DNA from: Eubacteriales Family XIII. Incertae Sedis bacterium
GTDB lineage: Bacteria > Bacillota > Clostridia > Peptostreptococcales > Anaerovoracaceae
Assembly (NCBI GenBank): GCA_031281765.1
Contig: JAITEX010000049.1
Location: 1 to 13,036, forward strand
Length of the DNA stretch: 13,036 nucleotides
Direction: 5' to 3'
Shown here: piece by piece, positions 6,596-13,035 of the stretch
Layout of the letters: the number at the start of each line of letters is the position of its first letter
Numbering within the stretch: position 1 is the stretch's first letter
Notes under the pieces: generated by a model
What the model was told of the DNA's origin: nothing
What the model saw: only the letters and a program-made list of their open reading frames with translations
The model's database searches: none
Program-made: the position numbers and the translations under genes

Positions 6596-7641
6596 AAGAG
6601 AAGATTCTAAGCTCACTGACCGGGGTCTGGGCGTTTCGCGTACTCATACTTTTGATCGTATGCGTCTTTATGGGGATATCGGAGCCGAGGTTCCTTACTA
6701 TCGGAAATATCGTGAACATCATCTCCTATATCTCGGTATACGGAATCATGGCCTGCGGCATGTTGTTTGCCGTGCTTATCGGCGGCCTTGACCTGTCTAT
6801 CGGCAGGGTAGCGGCCCTTTCCGGCACGATTGCGTGTATTGTCGCAAGAGTCGGCGGGTTTTCCGCAACCTGGTGCCTTATCGGTATCGCCTGCGCCATC
6901 GTCGCGGGTATCCTGATAGGGTATTTCCATGGGTTTTTGATAGTCAAGCTGGCGATTCCGTCGTTTGTGGTGACGCTTGCTACGAGCTACGTTATCTACG
7001 GGGCTATTACGCTGCTCAGCGGAGGGTCGCGCGTCGATTTTGTCCGCGGCAGCCTCATGGACACCATTTCAAACGCGCGCATTGTCGAGTTTACCCTCTC
7101 GAGCGGCAAACCCTTTGTCATCCAGATGAATGTTGTCATATTCATCGTATTTGCCGTTATATGCTGGTATGTCCTTTCAAAGACGACGTTCGGGCGCCGG
7201 ATATACGCAATCGGCGGCAATACCACGGCCGCTCAGTTTGTCGGCATCAATGTCTTCAGAAATTCGTGCGCGGCCTATGCTATTTCGTCCGGGGCGGCTT
7301 GCATCGGCGGGCTTATCCTTATGTCGTCAACCTCGTACGCCGCGCAGACGCTCGGCGCGGGTTACGAGGGCATGGTGCTTATGGCGCTCATCGTCGGCGG
7401 CATCAATCTCGCCGGCGGAAAAGGGACCATCTCCGGAGCGATATTCGGCGCGCTGCTTGTCGGCATTATCGCAAATATCTGTACGCTTGTGGATTTCCTG
7501 AATCTCGAGTACCTGAAGTTTTTCCAGGGTCTTATCATACTCATCGTCTGCATCATCTCCGTGATTCTCGAGACCCGAAGCCGCAGGGGCAAGGGCCGCA
7601 AGGCGAAGCAGATTGCGGAAATGCAGGCGCAGGACGAATAG
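6592..7641 (+). CDS. Sugar-type ABC transporter permease (RbsC-like, BPD_transp_2 family), second copy
   Basis: A 349-residue integral membrane protein. Its ATG overlaps the ATPase stop (ATGA), with ggaggaagga 11 bp upstream inside the ATPase gene, so translation is probably coupled. Family signatures are IGGLDLSIGRVAALSG in the first third, AIGGNTTAAQFVGINV as the coupling loop and VGGINLAGGKGT near the C-terminus. Multiple hydrophobic segments fill the rest, and a basic tail (RSRRGKGRKAK) ends it on the cytoplasmic side. It differs clearly from the first permease, so the channel is likely a heterodimer, as in LsrC/LsrD or YtfT/YjfF, rather than the RbsC homodimer. No terminator is visible before the LCP gene 60 bp downstream, so some read-through into that gene is possible. 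Confidence 0.9.
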   Translation: MKEKILSSLTGVWAFRVLILLIVCVFMGISEPRFLTIGNIVNIISYISVYGIMACGMLFAVLIGGLDLSIGRVAALSGTIACIVARVGGFSATWCLIGIACAIVAGILIGYFHGFLIVKLAIPSFVVTLATSYVIYGAITLLSGGSRVDFVRGSLMDTISNARIVEFTLSSGKPFVIQMNVVIFIVFAVICWYVLSKTTFGRRIYAIGGNTTAAQFVGINVFRNSCAAYAISSGAACIGGLILMSSTSYAAQTLGAGYEGMVLMALIVGGINLAGGKGTISGAIFGALLVGIIANICTLVDFLNLEYLKFFQGLIILIVCIISVILETRSRRGKGRKAKQIAEMQAQDE

Positions 7642-7682
7642 CGGTCGGGCGGGGCCTGTGAGGGGATTTATTTTACGAGATG

Positions 7683-7691
7683 TGGTATAAT
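7683..7691 (+). promoter_or_regulatory. Extended -10 promoter directly in front of the LCP gene
   Basis: TGG followed by a perfect TATAAT (7686-7691) forms an extended -10 element; no good -35 is visible 16-18 bp upstream. The LCP start codon is only 10 bases downstream, so transcription would begin within a few bases of the ATG. Six-base arms ggggat (7662-7667) and atcccc (7693-7698) bracket the box and could be an operator or chance. Confidence 0.65.
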
Positions 7692-7701
7692 TATCCCCAC
7701 T

Positions 7702-8769
7702 ATGAGAAGGGAACGAAAGACGGGCGACGACGCCCATGACACCGCAAAGGCAACGAAGCGCCGGATGCGCGTTTCGAGTAAGATAACAATAATCATTTCG
7801 CTGCTGGTAATCGTGGCTGCCGGAACGTATATCGGCGTGAATTCGACGCTTGACGCCCGCTTTATGGAGAAAGACCCTAAGGCGGGTTATCGCAATGTGG
7901 AGCATACGGGCCAAAAAACGCCGGAGAACCTCGATATTCTCATACCGGGTGACGGTATGTTCGCGAGCGAATTCCGGGATACAAAGCGCGTCAATATCCT
8001 GCTCCTCGGCAATACGAACGAGGGGCTTTCGGATACCATTATGCTTGCGAGCTTCGATCCGGACGTTCAGCAGCTCGACCTTATCTCCATACCGCGCGAT
8101 ACCTATTACGAGCGGCCCGGGTACGCGGCGTCATTCCTGAAAATCAATGCGGTCTTTCATGAAGGCCCGATGGCGACGGCGGAGGCCGTGCATGAAATAC
8201 TGCTCGGGATCCCGATCAATTATTATGCGGTCATCGAGTACGACGGCATACGGAACATCGTCGACGCGATGGACGGCGTACCGATGAATGTGAAGCAGCC
8301 CATGCACTATACGGCGCGCGATATTCGCATAGATATAGATCCCGGCGAACAGGTGCTTGACGGCGAACACGCGGTGCAGTTCCTCAGGTTCCGCATGGGA
8401 TACGCGTCGGGCGACGTGGGGCGCGTCGAAGCGCAGCAACAGTTCTTGAAGAATGCCGCGAAGAAGGCATTGGATTCGAATATCCCGAAAACCGCTTCGA
8501 CGATAATCGACAATGTCGATTCCGATATAAACCTGCGGGCGATGCTCTATATATCGTCAAAGGTATCCGGGATGTCGGAGAGCAATATAAAATCGTTTAT
8601 ACTTCCGGGGACCTATGACAATAAAGGCGGGCTGTCGTTCTGGGTCAGGAAGCCGGACAGCGATATTGCGGCCCTGCTCCGTCAGGTTTACGGCGGGGAA
8701 AGCGCCGCTTCCGGCTTTAGTATTCAGGAAAGCAGTTACTATCATGAACAGGGTCAGATAGAGGACTGA
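7702..8769 (+). CDS. LytR-CpsA-Psr (LCP) family cell-wall glycopolymer transferase
   Basis: A 355-residue protein with a basic cytoplasmic N-terminus, one membrane anchor at about 28-45 and an extracellular LCP domain at about 95-260. Conserved landmarks are LSDTIMLASFDP (109-120, with Asp111), SIPRDTY (129-135, with Arg132 and Asp133), LKINAVF (146-152), LRFRMGYASGDVGR (228-241, with Arg229, Arg231, Asp238 and Arg241) and QQQFL. By family, LCP enzymes move teichoic-acid or capsule-type polymers from a lipid pyrophosphate carrier to peptidoglycan. An Ala stands where many members have Arg in the GRxxRQ stretch (here GRVEAQ). No Shine-Dalgarno sequence precedes the ATG, which follows an extended -10 by 10 bases; the next ATG (codon 22) also lacks one. 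The importer permease starts 2 bp after its stop. Confidence 0.9.
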   Translation: MRRERKTGDDAHDTAKATKRRMRVSSKITIIISLLVIVAAGTYIGVNSTLDARFMEKDPKAGYRNVEHTGQKTPENLDILIPGDGMFASEFRDTKRVNILLLGNTNEGLSDTIMLASFDPDVQQLDLISIPRDTYYERPGYAASFLKINAVFHEGPMATAEAVHEILLGIPINYYAVIEYDGIRNIVDAMDGVPMNVKQPMHYTARDIRIDIDPGEQVLDGEHAVQFLRFRMGYASGDVGRVEAQQQFLKNAAKKALDSNIPKTASTIIDNVDSDINLRAMLYISSKVSGMSESNIKSFILPGTYDNKGGLSFWVRKPDSDIAALLRQVYGGESAASGFSIQESSYYHEQGQIED

Positions 8770-8771
8770 TA

Positions 8772-9467
8772 ATGAAACAGAACCTTTTCGAACAGATAAC
8801 CGCATATTTCTCTACCCATATGCAGGAATGGTCCCGGGCCGTACTTGAACATATACAGATAAGCCTGACGGCTGTCCTTATCGCCGTCTGCGTCGGCTTT
8901 ACGCTCGGCGTGCTCTGCTCGGGGAACCACATAGCAAAGACCTTTGTGACGGGCATATTCAGTACGCTGAGAATCATCCCGAGCCTTGCCGTGTTGCTGC
9001 TCTGCATACCGCTCTTCGGCATCGGTCTGGCGCCGGCGCTCATCGCGCTGACCTTCCTCGCCATACCCCCCGTGCTTATCAATACGACGCAGGCGTTTGC
9101 AGGCGTGCCGGCCGCGGTGATAGAAACCGCGACGGGCCTCGGCATGAGCCGTATGCGTATGTTCCTCACGGTGAAAACGCCGCTTGCCATGCCGCTCGTG
9201 CTTGCGGGCGTCAAAACGGCGACCGTGGAAGTGATTGCGAGCGCCACGCTTGCGTCCTATATCGGCGCGGGCGGGCTCGGCGTCATTATCTTTACGGGCC
9301 TCGGCCTGCAGCGCGCGGACCTGTTGATTGTCGGCGGCCTGTCGGTGGCGGTCTTGTCGATACTCGCGGACACCCTGCTCGGCGCCTTAGAGAAACGGCT
9401 TGTCAGGTACCGTAATGTGCAGATAAAGCCCGCCAGGCCGAAGCATGTGCCGCGGCAGGCCCTGTAG
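8772..9467 (+). CDS. Osmoprotectant (betaine/choline-type) ABC transporter permease, first copy (OpuCB/OpuBB-like)
   Basis: A 231-residue integral membrane protein with about five to six hydrophobic segments, the normal size for OpuCB/OpuBB/YehW-type permeases. The EAA-type coupling loop that docks on the ATPase is at 118-146 (ETATGLGMSRMRMFL... G146), and IGAGGLG at 164-170 is typical of the glycine-betaine permease subfamily. The ATG at 8772 is 2 bp after the LCP stop, with gagga at 8761-8765 as its ribosome site inside the LCP gene. It is thus expressed with the LCP gene, while the other three transporter genes have their own strong promoter further on. It should pair with the permease at 11261-11899 to form the channel. 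The C-terminus carries a basic, proline-containing tail (about 208-231). Confidence 0.87.
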   Translation: MKQNLFEQITAYFSTHMQEWSRAVLEHIQISLTAVLIAVCVGFTLGVLCSGNHIAKTFVTGIFSTLRIIPSLAVLLLCIPLFGIGLAPALIALTFLAIPPVLINTTQAFAGVPAAVIETATGLGMSRMRMFLTVKTPLAMPLVLAGVKTATVEVIASATLASYIGAGGLGVIIFTGLGLQRADLLIVGGLSVAVLSILADTLLGALEKRLVRYRNVQIKPARPKHVPRQAL

Positions 9468-9490
9468 CTACAACACGACCAATATATTAG

Positions 9491-9518
9491 TTGACATATA
9501 TGAATTGTATGATATAAT
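9491..9518 (+). promoter_or_regulatory. Near-perfect sigma-A promoter for the osmoprotectant operon
   Basis: TTGACA (9491-9496) and TATAAT (9513-9518) are exact consensus hexamers with a 16-bp spacer, and TGA just before the -10 adds an extended -10. The surrounding DNA is AT-rich, in contrast with the GC-rich genes. Transcription should start near 9525, giving a leader of about 60 bases before the ATG at 9586. Confidence 0.9.
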
Positions 9519-9543
9519 ATCCGGGTAAGTTTTAGAAGAGAGG

Positions 9544-9563
9544 GGCCGCGGGTATTCCCGGCC
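9544..9563 (+). other. Leader hairpin ahead of the binding-protein gene
   Basis: ggcc-gc-ggg (9544-9552) pairs with cccggcc (9557-9563) around a tatt loop, with gc bulged out. It lies within the predicted 5' leader, 12 bp before the ggaggag ribosome site (9575-9581). It has no T-run after it, so it is probably a 5' stabilising hairpin rather than an attenuator. Confidence 0.55.
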
Positions 9564-9585
9564 TTACACTAAACGGAGGAGAATC

Positions 9586-10521
9586 ATGAAAAAGTTATTT
9601 ATGACAGTGGCGCTCGTGGCCGTACTCGCGCTCGCGGGGACCGCGGTATTGGCCGGCTGCGGCTCAAAAGACGCGGACAGCCCTGATGGCGATGCGGCTG
9701 CCGAAAAAGGGACGGTCACGATCGGCTCGAAGGATTTCACGGAGAATGTAATTCTTGCGGACATCTATCAGCTCGCGCTTGAGGACAAGGCAGGATTAGA
9801 AGTGAAGCGCGTCGAACTCGCGTCGAGCGCCGTCAATACGGCCCTGCAAAACGGCGACATCGACCTCTATCCCGAATATACGGGTACGGGCCTGCTTGAC
9901 GTATTGAAGACGACGGCGCCGAGCAATGACCCGCAGGTCGTGTACGACACGGTCAAGGACGCGTACAAGACCCAGTTTGACATCATCTGGCTCGATTATG
10001 CGCAGGCAAACGACGGGCAGGGCGTGGCTGTCACTAAAGCTATTTCCGACCAATACGGCATCACGACTATTTCCGACCTGCAGAAAAACGCAACGGAGAT
10101 CCGCTTCGTGTCACAGGGGGAATTCATCGAACGCTCCGACGGGCTTCCTGCCCTCGAAACGGTCTATGGGCCCTTTGCCTTCAAGGACAAACTCGTTATC
10201 GACAACGCGCTGAAATACGAAACCCTGCTGAAGGGCGACGGCGACGCGGTCGTTGCCTATACGACCGAAGGCGCGCTGACGAACCCCGAGCTCGTGCTGC
10301 TTGAGGATGATAAGTTCGCGTGGCCGCCGTACAATATCGCGCCCGTGGTGCGCGCGTCCGTTCTCGAAGCATATCCAAACATTGCCGATGTCCTGAACGC
10401 GGTCAACGCGAAAATCGATACGCCGACGATTACGGGGCTGAACGCAAAGGTGGATGTTGACGGTCAGGAGGCGGATAAGGTCGCGAAGGAATTCTACGAC
10501 TCGATCAAAGATCAACTGTAA
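9586..10521 (+). CDS. Osmoprotectant (betaine/choline/carnitine-type) ABC transporter substrate-binding lipoprotein (OpuAC family)
   Basis: A 311-residue protein with a clear lipoprotein signal peptide (MKKLFMTVAL start, LAGC with lipidated Cys25) and an Asp/Ala-rich linker to about residue 41. The mature domain starts TVTIGSKDFTEN (43-54) and continues with a helix, a short LASSAVNTALQNGDIDLYPE stretch and YTGTG (98-102). WPPYNIAP lies at 246-253 in the second lobe. This order is typical of OpuCC/OpuBC/YehZ-type proteins, which bind quaternary amines such as glycine betaine, choline or carnitine in an aromatic cage. Many relatives have LGGT or LGST where this one has LASS. The exact ligand cannot be read from the sequence. 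Its stop overlaps the ATPase start by one base (TAATG), so the two are translationally coupled. Confidence 0.9.
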   Translation: MKKLFMTVALVAVLALAGTAVLAGCGSKDADSPDGDAAAEKGTVTIGSKDFTENVILADIYQLALEDKAGLEVKRVELASSAVNTALQNGDIDLYPEYTGTGLLDVLKTTAPSNDPQVVYDTVKDAYKTQFDIIWLDYAQANDGQGVAVTKAISDQYGITTISDLQKNATEIRFVSQGEFIERSDGLPALETVYGPFAFKDKLVIDNALKYETLLKGDGDAVVAYTTEGALTNPELVLLEDDKFAWPPYNIAPVVRASVLEAYPNIADVLNAVNAKIDTPTITGLNAKVDVDGQEADKVAKEFYDSIKDQL

Positions 10522-11264
10522 TGGTCGCTCTTGAATTTAAACATATAGTAAAACATTTCCCCGGAAGCGCCGGGAACGCGGTGGACGACGTCTCACTCAC
10601 GATAAACGAGGGCGAGTTCATCACGATCATCGGCACTTCCGGCAGCGGAAAGACCACGCTGCTGAAGATGGTCAACCGGCTTGTCGAACCGACATCCGGT
10701 TCCATCTGTCTCCTTGGTGAGGACATATTAGACCGGGACCCCGTAAAACTGCGGCGCGGCATCGGCTATGTGATTCAGCAGGTCGGCCTTTTTCCGCATA
10801 TGACGGTCGCGCAGAATATCGCCACGGTGCCGAAGATTCTGAAATGGGATAAAGAGCGCATAGCGGCGCGTACGGATGAGCTGCTGGAGCTCGTCGGACT
10901 CGATCCGGACGAGTTCCGCGGCCGCTACCCGGCACAGCTTTCGGGCGGCCAGCAGCAGCGCGTGGGCCTTGCGCGCGCGCTTGCCGTCGACCCTGCCGCC
11001 ATGCTGCTCGACGAGCCGTTCGGCGCGATAGACGCCATCACGCGCGCCAAGCTGCAGGACGAACTGATAGCGATACACCGGAAGCACAAGCGGACCTATC
11101 TCTTTGTGACCCACGATGTATCAGAGGCGTTCAAGCTCGGGGACCGCGTGCTCGTCATGCATGAGGGCAAGGCGCTCCGTTTTGATACGCCCGAGGCTAT
11201 AGAACGCAATCCCGGCGACGGCTTTGCCCGCGAGCTGTTGGAAAGCGCGGGCATATCCCTATGA
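10521..11264 (+). CDS. Osmoprotectant ABC transporter ATPase without CBS domains (OpuCA/OpuBA-like, short form)
   Basis: A 247-residue cytoplasmic ATPase. Walker A GTSGSGKT is at 38-45, Gln86/Gln87 mark the Q-loop, LSGGQQQR at 140-147 is the signature, MLLDEP at 161-166 is Walker B, and THD with His198 is the switch. The protein closely resembles the N-terminal two thirds of OpuCA/ProV-type proteins. It stops soon after the ATPase core (DGFARELLESAGISL), whereas many OpuCA proteins continue for about 120 residues with paired CBS domains that gate transport by ionic strength or nucleotide. Those domains are not encoded in the next frame either, since the permease gene starts at once. The start ATG overlaps the previous stop, and its own TGA overlaps the next ATG. 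Confidence 0.92.
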   Translation: MVALEFKHIVKHFPGSAGNAVDDVSLTINEGEFITIIGTSGSGKTTLLKMVNRLVEPTSGSICLLGEDILDRDPVKLRRGIGYVIQQVGLFPHMTVAQNIATVPKILKWDKERIAARTDELLELVGLDPDEFRGRYPAQLSGGQQQRVGLARALAVDPAAMLLDEPFGAIDAITRAKLQDELIAIHRKHKRTYLFVTHDVSEAFKLGDRVLVMHEGKALRFDTPEAIERNPGDGFARELLESAGISL

Positions 11265-11899
11265 CGATGGGGGAGTACGCGCGCGAATACGGCGACCGGC
11301 TGACGGACGCGCTCGTGCAGCACCTGCGTATCGTGGGTGTGACGCTGCTCATCTCCATCGTGCTCGCCCTCGTTCTCACACTTGTTATTATACGGTTCAA
11401 ACGGCTCTCGGCCATCGTCGTGCGGCTGCTCGGCGGCGTCTACGCGATACCGAGCCTCGCGTTGTTTTCGTTGCTCATCCCGTTTACGGGCATCGGCGAG
11501 CCGACGGCCATCATCGTGCTCGTCGCGTACAACCAGTTCCTCTTGATACGAAATTTCATAGCGGGGCTTGACGGCGTGGACCCCGGCGTGATTGAGGCTG
11601 CGGTCGGCTGCGGTATGTCGCGTATGCGCCTTTTGCTGACCGTGCGCCTGCCGCTCGCGTTTCCCGTCATGCTTGCGGGCGTGCACCTTTCCATCATCTC
11701 GACCATCGGTATCGCGACGATTGCGGCGGCCATCGGCGCCGGTGGCATCGGCAAGTTGCTCTTTGAAGGCATGAGGACGCGCAATACGGCGAAAATCCTC
11801 TGGGGGACCGTGCTCGCGGGCGGGCTCGCTATCGTCGCCAATTTTCTTTTGCTCTTCCTTGAAAAGATTTCCGGGAAACGTTTGCATTATAACGGCTGA
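11261..11899 (+). CDS. Osmoprotectant ABC transporter permease, second copy (OpuCD/OpuBD-like)
   Basis: A 212-residue integral membrane protein with several hydrophobic spans (about 24-44, 52-76, 80-100, 133-160 and 178-201). The EAA coupling loop is at 112-140 (EAAVGCGMSRMRLLL... G140), and IGAGGIG at 158-164 is the family's second landmark. The ATG at 11261 overlaps the ATPase stop (ATGA); a second ATG two codons later (11267) is possible and would change little. There is no strong ribosome site ahead, so translation likely depends on coupling to the ATPase gene. It pairs with the 8772-9467 permease. The stop is 21 bp before metF, with no terminator between them. Confidence 0.9.
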   Translation: MTMGEYAREYGDRLTDALVQHLRIVGVTLLISIVLALVLTLVIIRFKRLSAIVVRLLGGVYAIPSLALFSLLIPFTGIGEPTAIIVLVAYNQFLLIRNFIAGLDGVDPGVIEAAVGCGMSRMRLLLTVRLPLAFPVMLAGVHLSIISTIGIATIAAAIGAGGIGKLLFEGMRTRNTAKILWGTVLAGGLAIVANFLLLFLEKISGKRLHYNG

Positions 11900-11902
11900 A
11901 AA

Positions 11903-11911
11903 TGGTAGAAT
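11903..11911 (+). promoter_or_regulatory. Extended -10 promoter directly in front of metF
   Basis: TGG followed by TAGAAT (11906-11911) forms an extended -10 in the 21-bp gap after the permease stop. The metF ATG is 9 bases downstream, leaving room for only a few untranslated bases. A weak TTGCAT (11882-11887) lies 18 bp upstream, inside the permease gene. The arrangement closely copies the one before the LCP gene. Confidence 0.6.
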
Positions 11912-11920
11912 ACCTTCAAC

Positions 11921-12772
11921 ATGAAAATTAAAAGCCTGTTGAAGGAACAGAGGACATTCTCATTTGAGGTTTTTCCACCCAAGGCGGCGGCGGATATGCC
12001 GGCTCTCGAGTTCACGCTGTCACGGCTCTTCCGTCTGAAGCCTGACTTCGTCAGCGTCACCTACGGAGCGGGCGGCACGAACCGGGGACGGGCCTATGAG
12101 GTATGCGAACATATCGTCAAGAGCGGGCAGCTGCCCCTTCTGCATTTCACCTGTGTGGGCAATTCCCGCGAACAGATAGAGCGGATCATCGGTGATTTTC
12201 TCGCCCTCGGCGTCGAGAATATCCTGTTGCTGCGCGGCGATTTCCCGAAGGGCAGCGAGGGGATCATCGGAGATTTTGCCCACGCGACGGACATTATCAG
12301 GCATTTTCGCGCGGCCTATCCACAGCTCTGCATCGCGGCCGCGGTCTATCCGGAGACGCATATCGACGCAGTCAGCCCGGAAGACGATATCCGATGGGCG
12401 TTGGAAAAACAGGAAGCGGGGGCGGAACTGCTTATGACGCAGCTCTGCTACGATGTATCAGCCTACGAACGTTTTATGGAACGGCTGCGCGCGGCGGGCG
12501 TCACGCTGCCCGTCATCGTGGGCGTGATGCCGGTCCTGTCTGCGGACTCGACGATAAAGATGACGCTTTCCAACGGCTGTTCGATACCGGCGGAATTAGC
12601 GGCCATTATGGGGCGGTATCGCGATGATGCGGAAGCCTTCCGGGCAGCGGGCAAGGACTACACGGCGCGCCTTATCGAGCGCTACCGGGACCTCGGAGCG
12701 GACGGGATCCATATCTACACCTTGAACAAACACGAAGACGTAAGCGACATCGTGCGGGCGTTGCGCCCGTAA
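11921..12772 (+). CDS. metF: Methylenetetrahydrofolate reductase
   Basis: A 283-residue TIM-barrel flavoprotein, the usual length for bacterial MetF. It reduces 5,10-methylene-tetrahydrofolate to 5-methyl-tetrahydrofolate for methionine synthesis, or for the methyl branch of the Wood-Ljungdahl pathway in acetogens. Landmarks in order are FEVFPPK (15-21, with Glu16, the counterpart of E. coli Glu28), SVTYGAGG (45-52), HFTCVG (75-80), LLLRGDFP (102-109, with Asp107 as the flavin/substrate-contacting Asp), AAVYPETH (140-147), LLMTQLCYD (170-178), PVIVGVMP (197-204) and GIHIYTLN (262-269). No metV, metH or other folate gene is visible nearby, so the context does not say which pathway it serves. 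No Shine-Dalgarno sequence precedes the ATG, and an extended -10 lies 9 bases ahead. A cgggcg/cgcccg hairpin overlaps the last codons and has no T-run. Confidence 0.93.
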   Translation: MKIKSLLKEQRTFSFEVFPPKAAADMPALEFTLSRLFRLKPDFVSVTYGAGGTNRGRAYEVCEHIVKSGQLPLLHFTCVGNSREQIERIIGDFLALGVENILLLRGDFPKGSEGIIGDFAHATDIIRHFRAAYPQLCIAAAVYPETHIDAVSPEDDIRWALEKQEAGAELLMTQLCYDVSAYERFMERLRAAGVTLPVIVGVMPVLSADSTIKMTLSNGCSIPAELAAIMGRYRDDAEAFRAAGKDYTARLIERYRDLGADGIHIYTLNKHEDVSDIVRALRP

Positions 12773-12880
12773 CAAAACAACTGACGCTCTTCCTTGTGCC
12801 TTATGCCTCCGCGCCAACGCCGGAAAAGGCTGATCACGGTGTAAAGTATTTCTGGGAAAAAAGAATTAAGAGATAGGTAC

Positions 12881-12951
12881 GGCGCATTACCGCCCACCCG
12901 CAAGGGTAAGTGGAAATAGATGTGCCATGCCCACCCCTGCGGCAATGCGCC
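12881..12951. other. Large folded intergenic element with a 13-bp outer stem
   Basis: ggcgcattaccgc (12881-12893) pairs with gcggcaatgcgcc (12939-12951) with a single A-C mismatch, enclosing 45 bases. Inside, accc-GCAA-gggt (12896-12907) forms a GNRA-tetraloop hairpin that can extend to ccac/gtgg (12894-12897 with 12910-12913) as an alternative. A second small gtg...cac hairpin is possible at 12922-12933. I could not match it to a riboswitch or ncRNA class I know. It could be a structured leader of the next gene, a separate small RNA, or the end of a mobile element. Confidence 0.5.
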
Positions 12952-12964
12952 TACGGGGCAAAAA

Positions 12965-13035
12965 AGAAGACCATCATTCATGATAAAGTGTTAGCTGATA
13001 AACCAAAACATCATTTAGCACAAAGGAGGTCTTCT
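12965..13035 (+). promoter_or_regulatory. Cloverleaf-like leader overlapping a ribosome binding site
   Basis: agaagacc (12965-12972) is perfectly complementary to ggtcttct (13028-13035). Between them are two hairpins: atcat/atgat (12973-12977 with 12980-12984, a very short 2-base loop), and gtgttagctgat (12988-12999) with atcatttagcac (13010-13021), which has two G-U pairs and one mismatch. The outer stem would bury the last two bases of the Shine-Dalgarno sequence and everything up to the expected start codon. This is the shape of a translational on/off switch or a transposon-end fold; the function is inference. Confidence 0.45.
13022..13029 (+). promoter_or_regulatory. Ribosome binding site of a gene starting at the window edge
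   Basis: aaaggagg at 13022-13029 is a full Shine-Dalgarno sequence followed by tcttct and a final a. If the next two bases outside the window are tg, an ATG would start at 13036 with ideal 6-base spacing. The product cannot be known from this window. Confidence 0.6.

Noticed and set aside
7662..7698. ggggat/atcccc arms as a terminator of the importer operon
   Set aside because: The 6-bp arms are separated by 25 bases and no T-run follows; at most they form an operator around the LCP promoter.
11900..11920. Folate or SAM riboswitch ahead of metF
   Set aside because: The gap after the upstream gene is only 21 bp and holds just a -10 box; there is no space for an aptamer.
12755..12769. cgggcg/cgcccg hairpin at the metF stop as a terminator
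   Set aside because: The sequence after it is taacaaaacaactg with no T-run on either strand, so it does not qualify as an intrinsic terminator.
12715..12981. 88-residue minus-strand frame after metF
   Set aside because: It overlaps the metF 3' end and the folded elements, has no ribosome site and shows no familiar protein motif.
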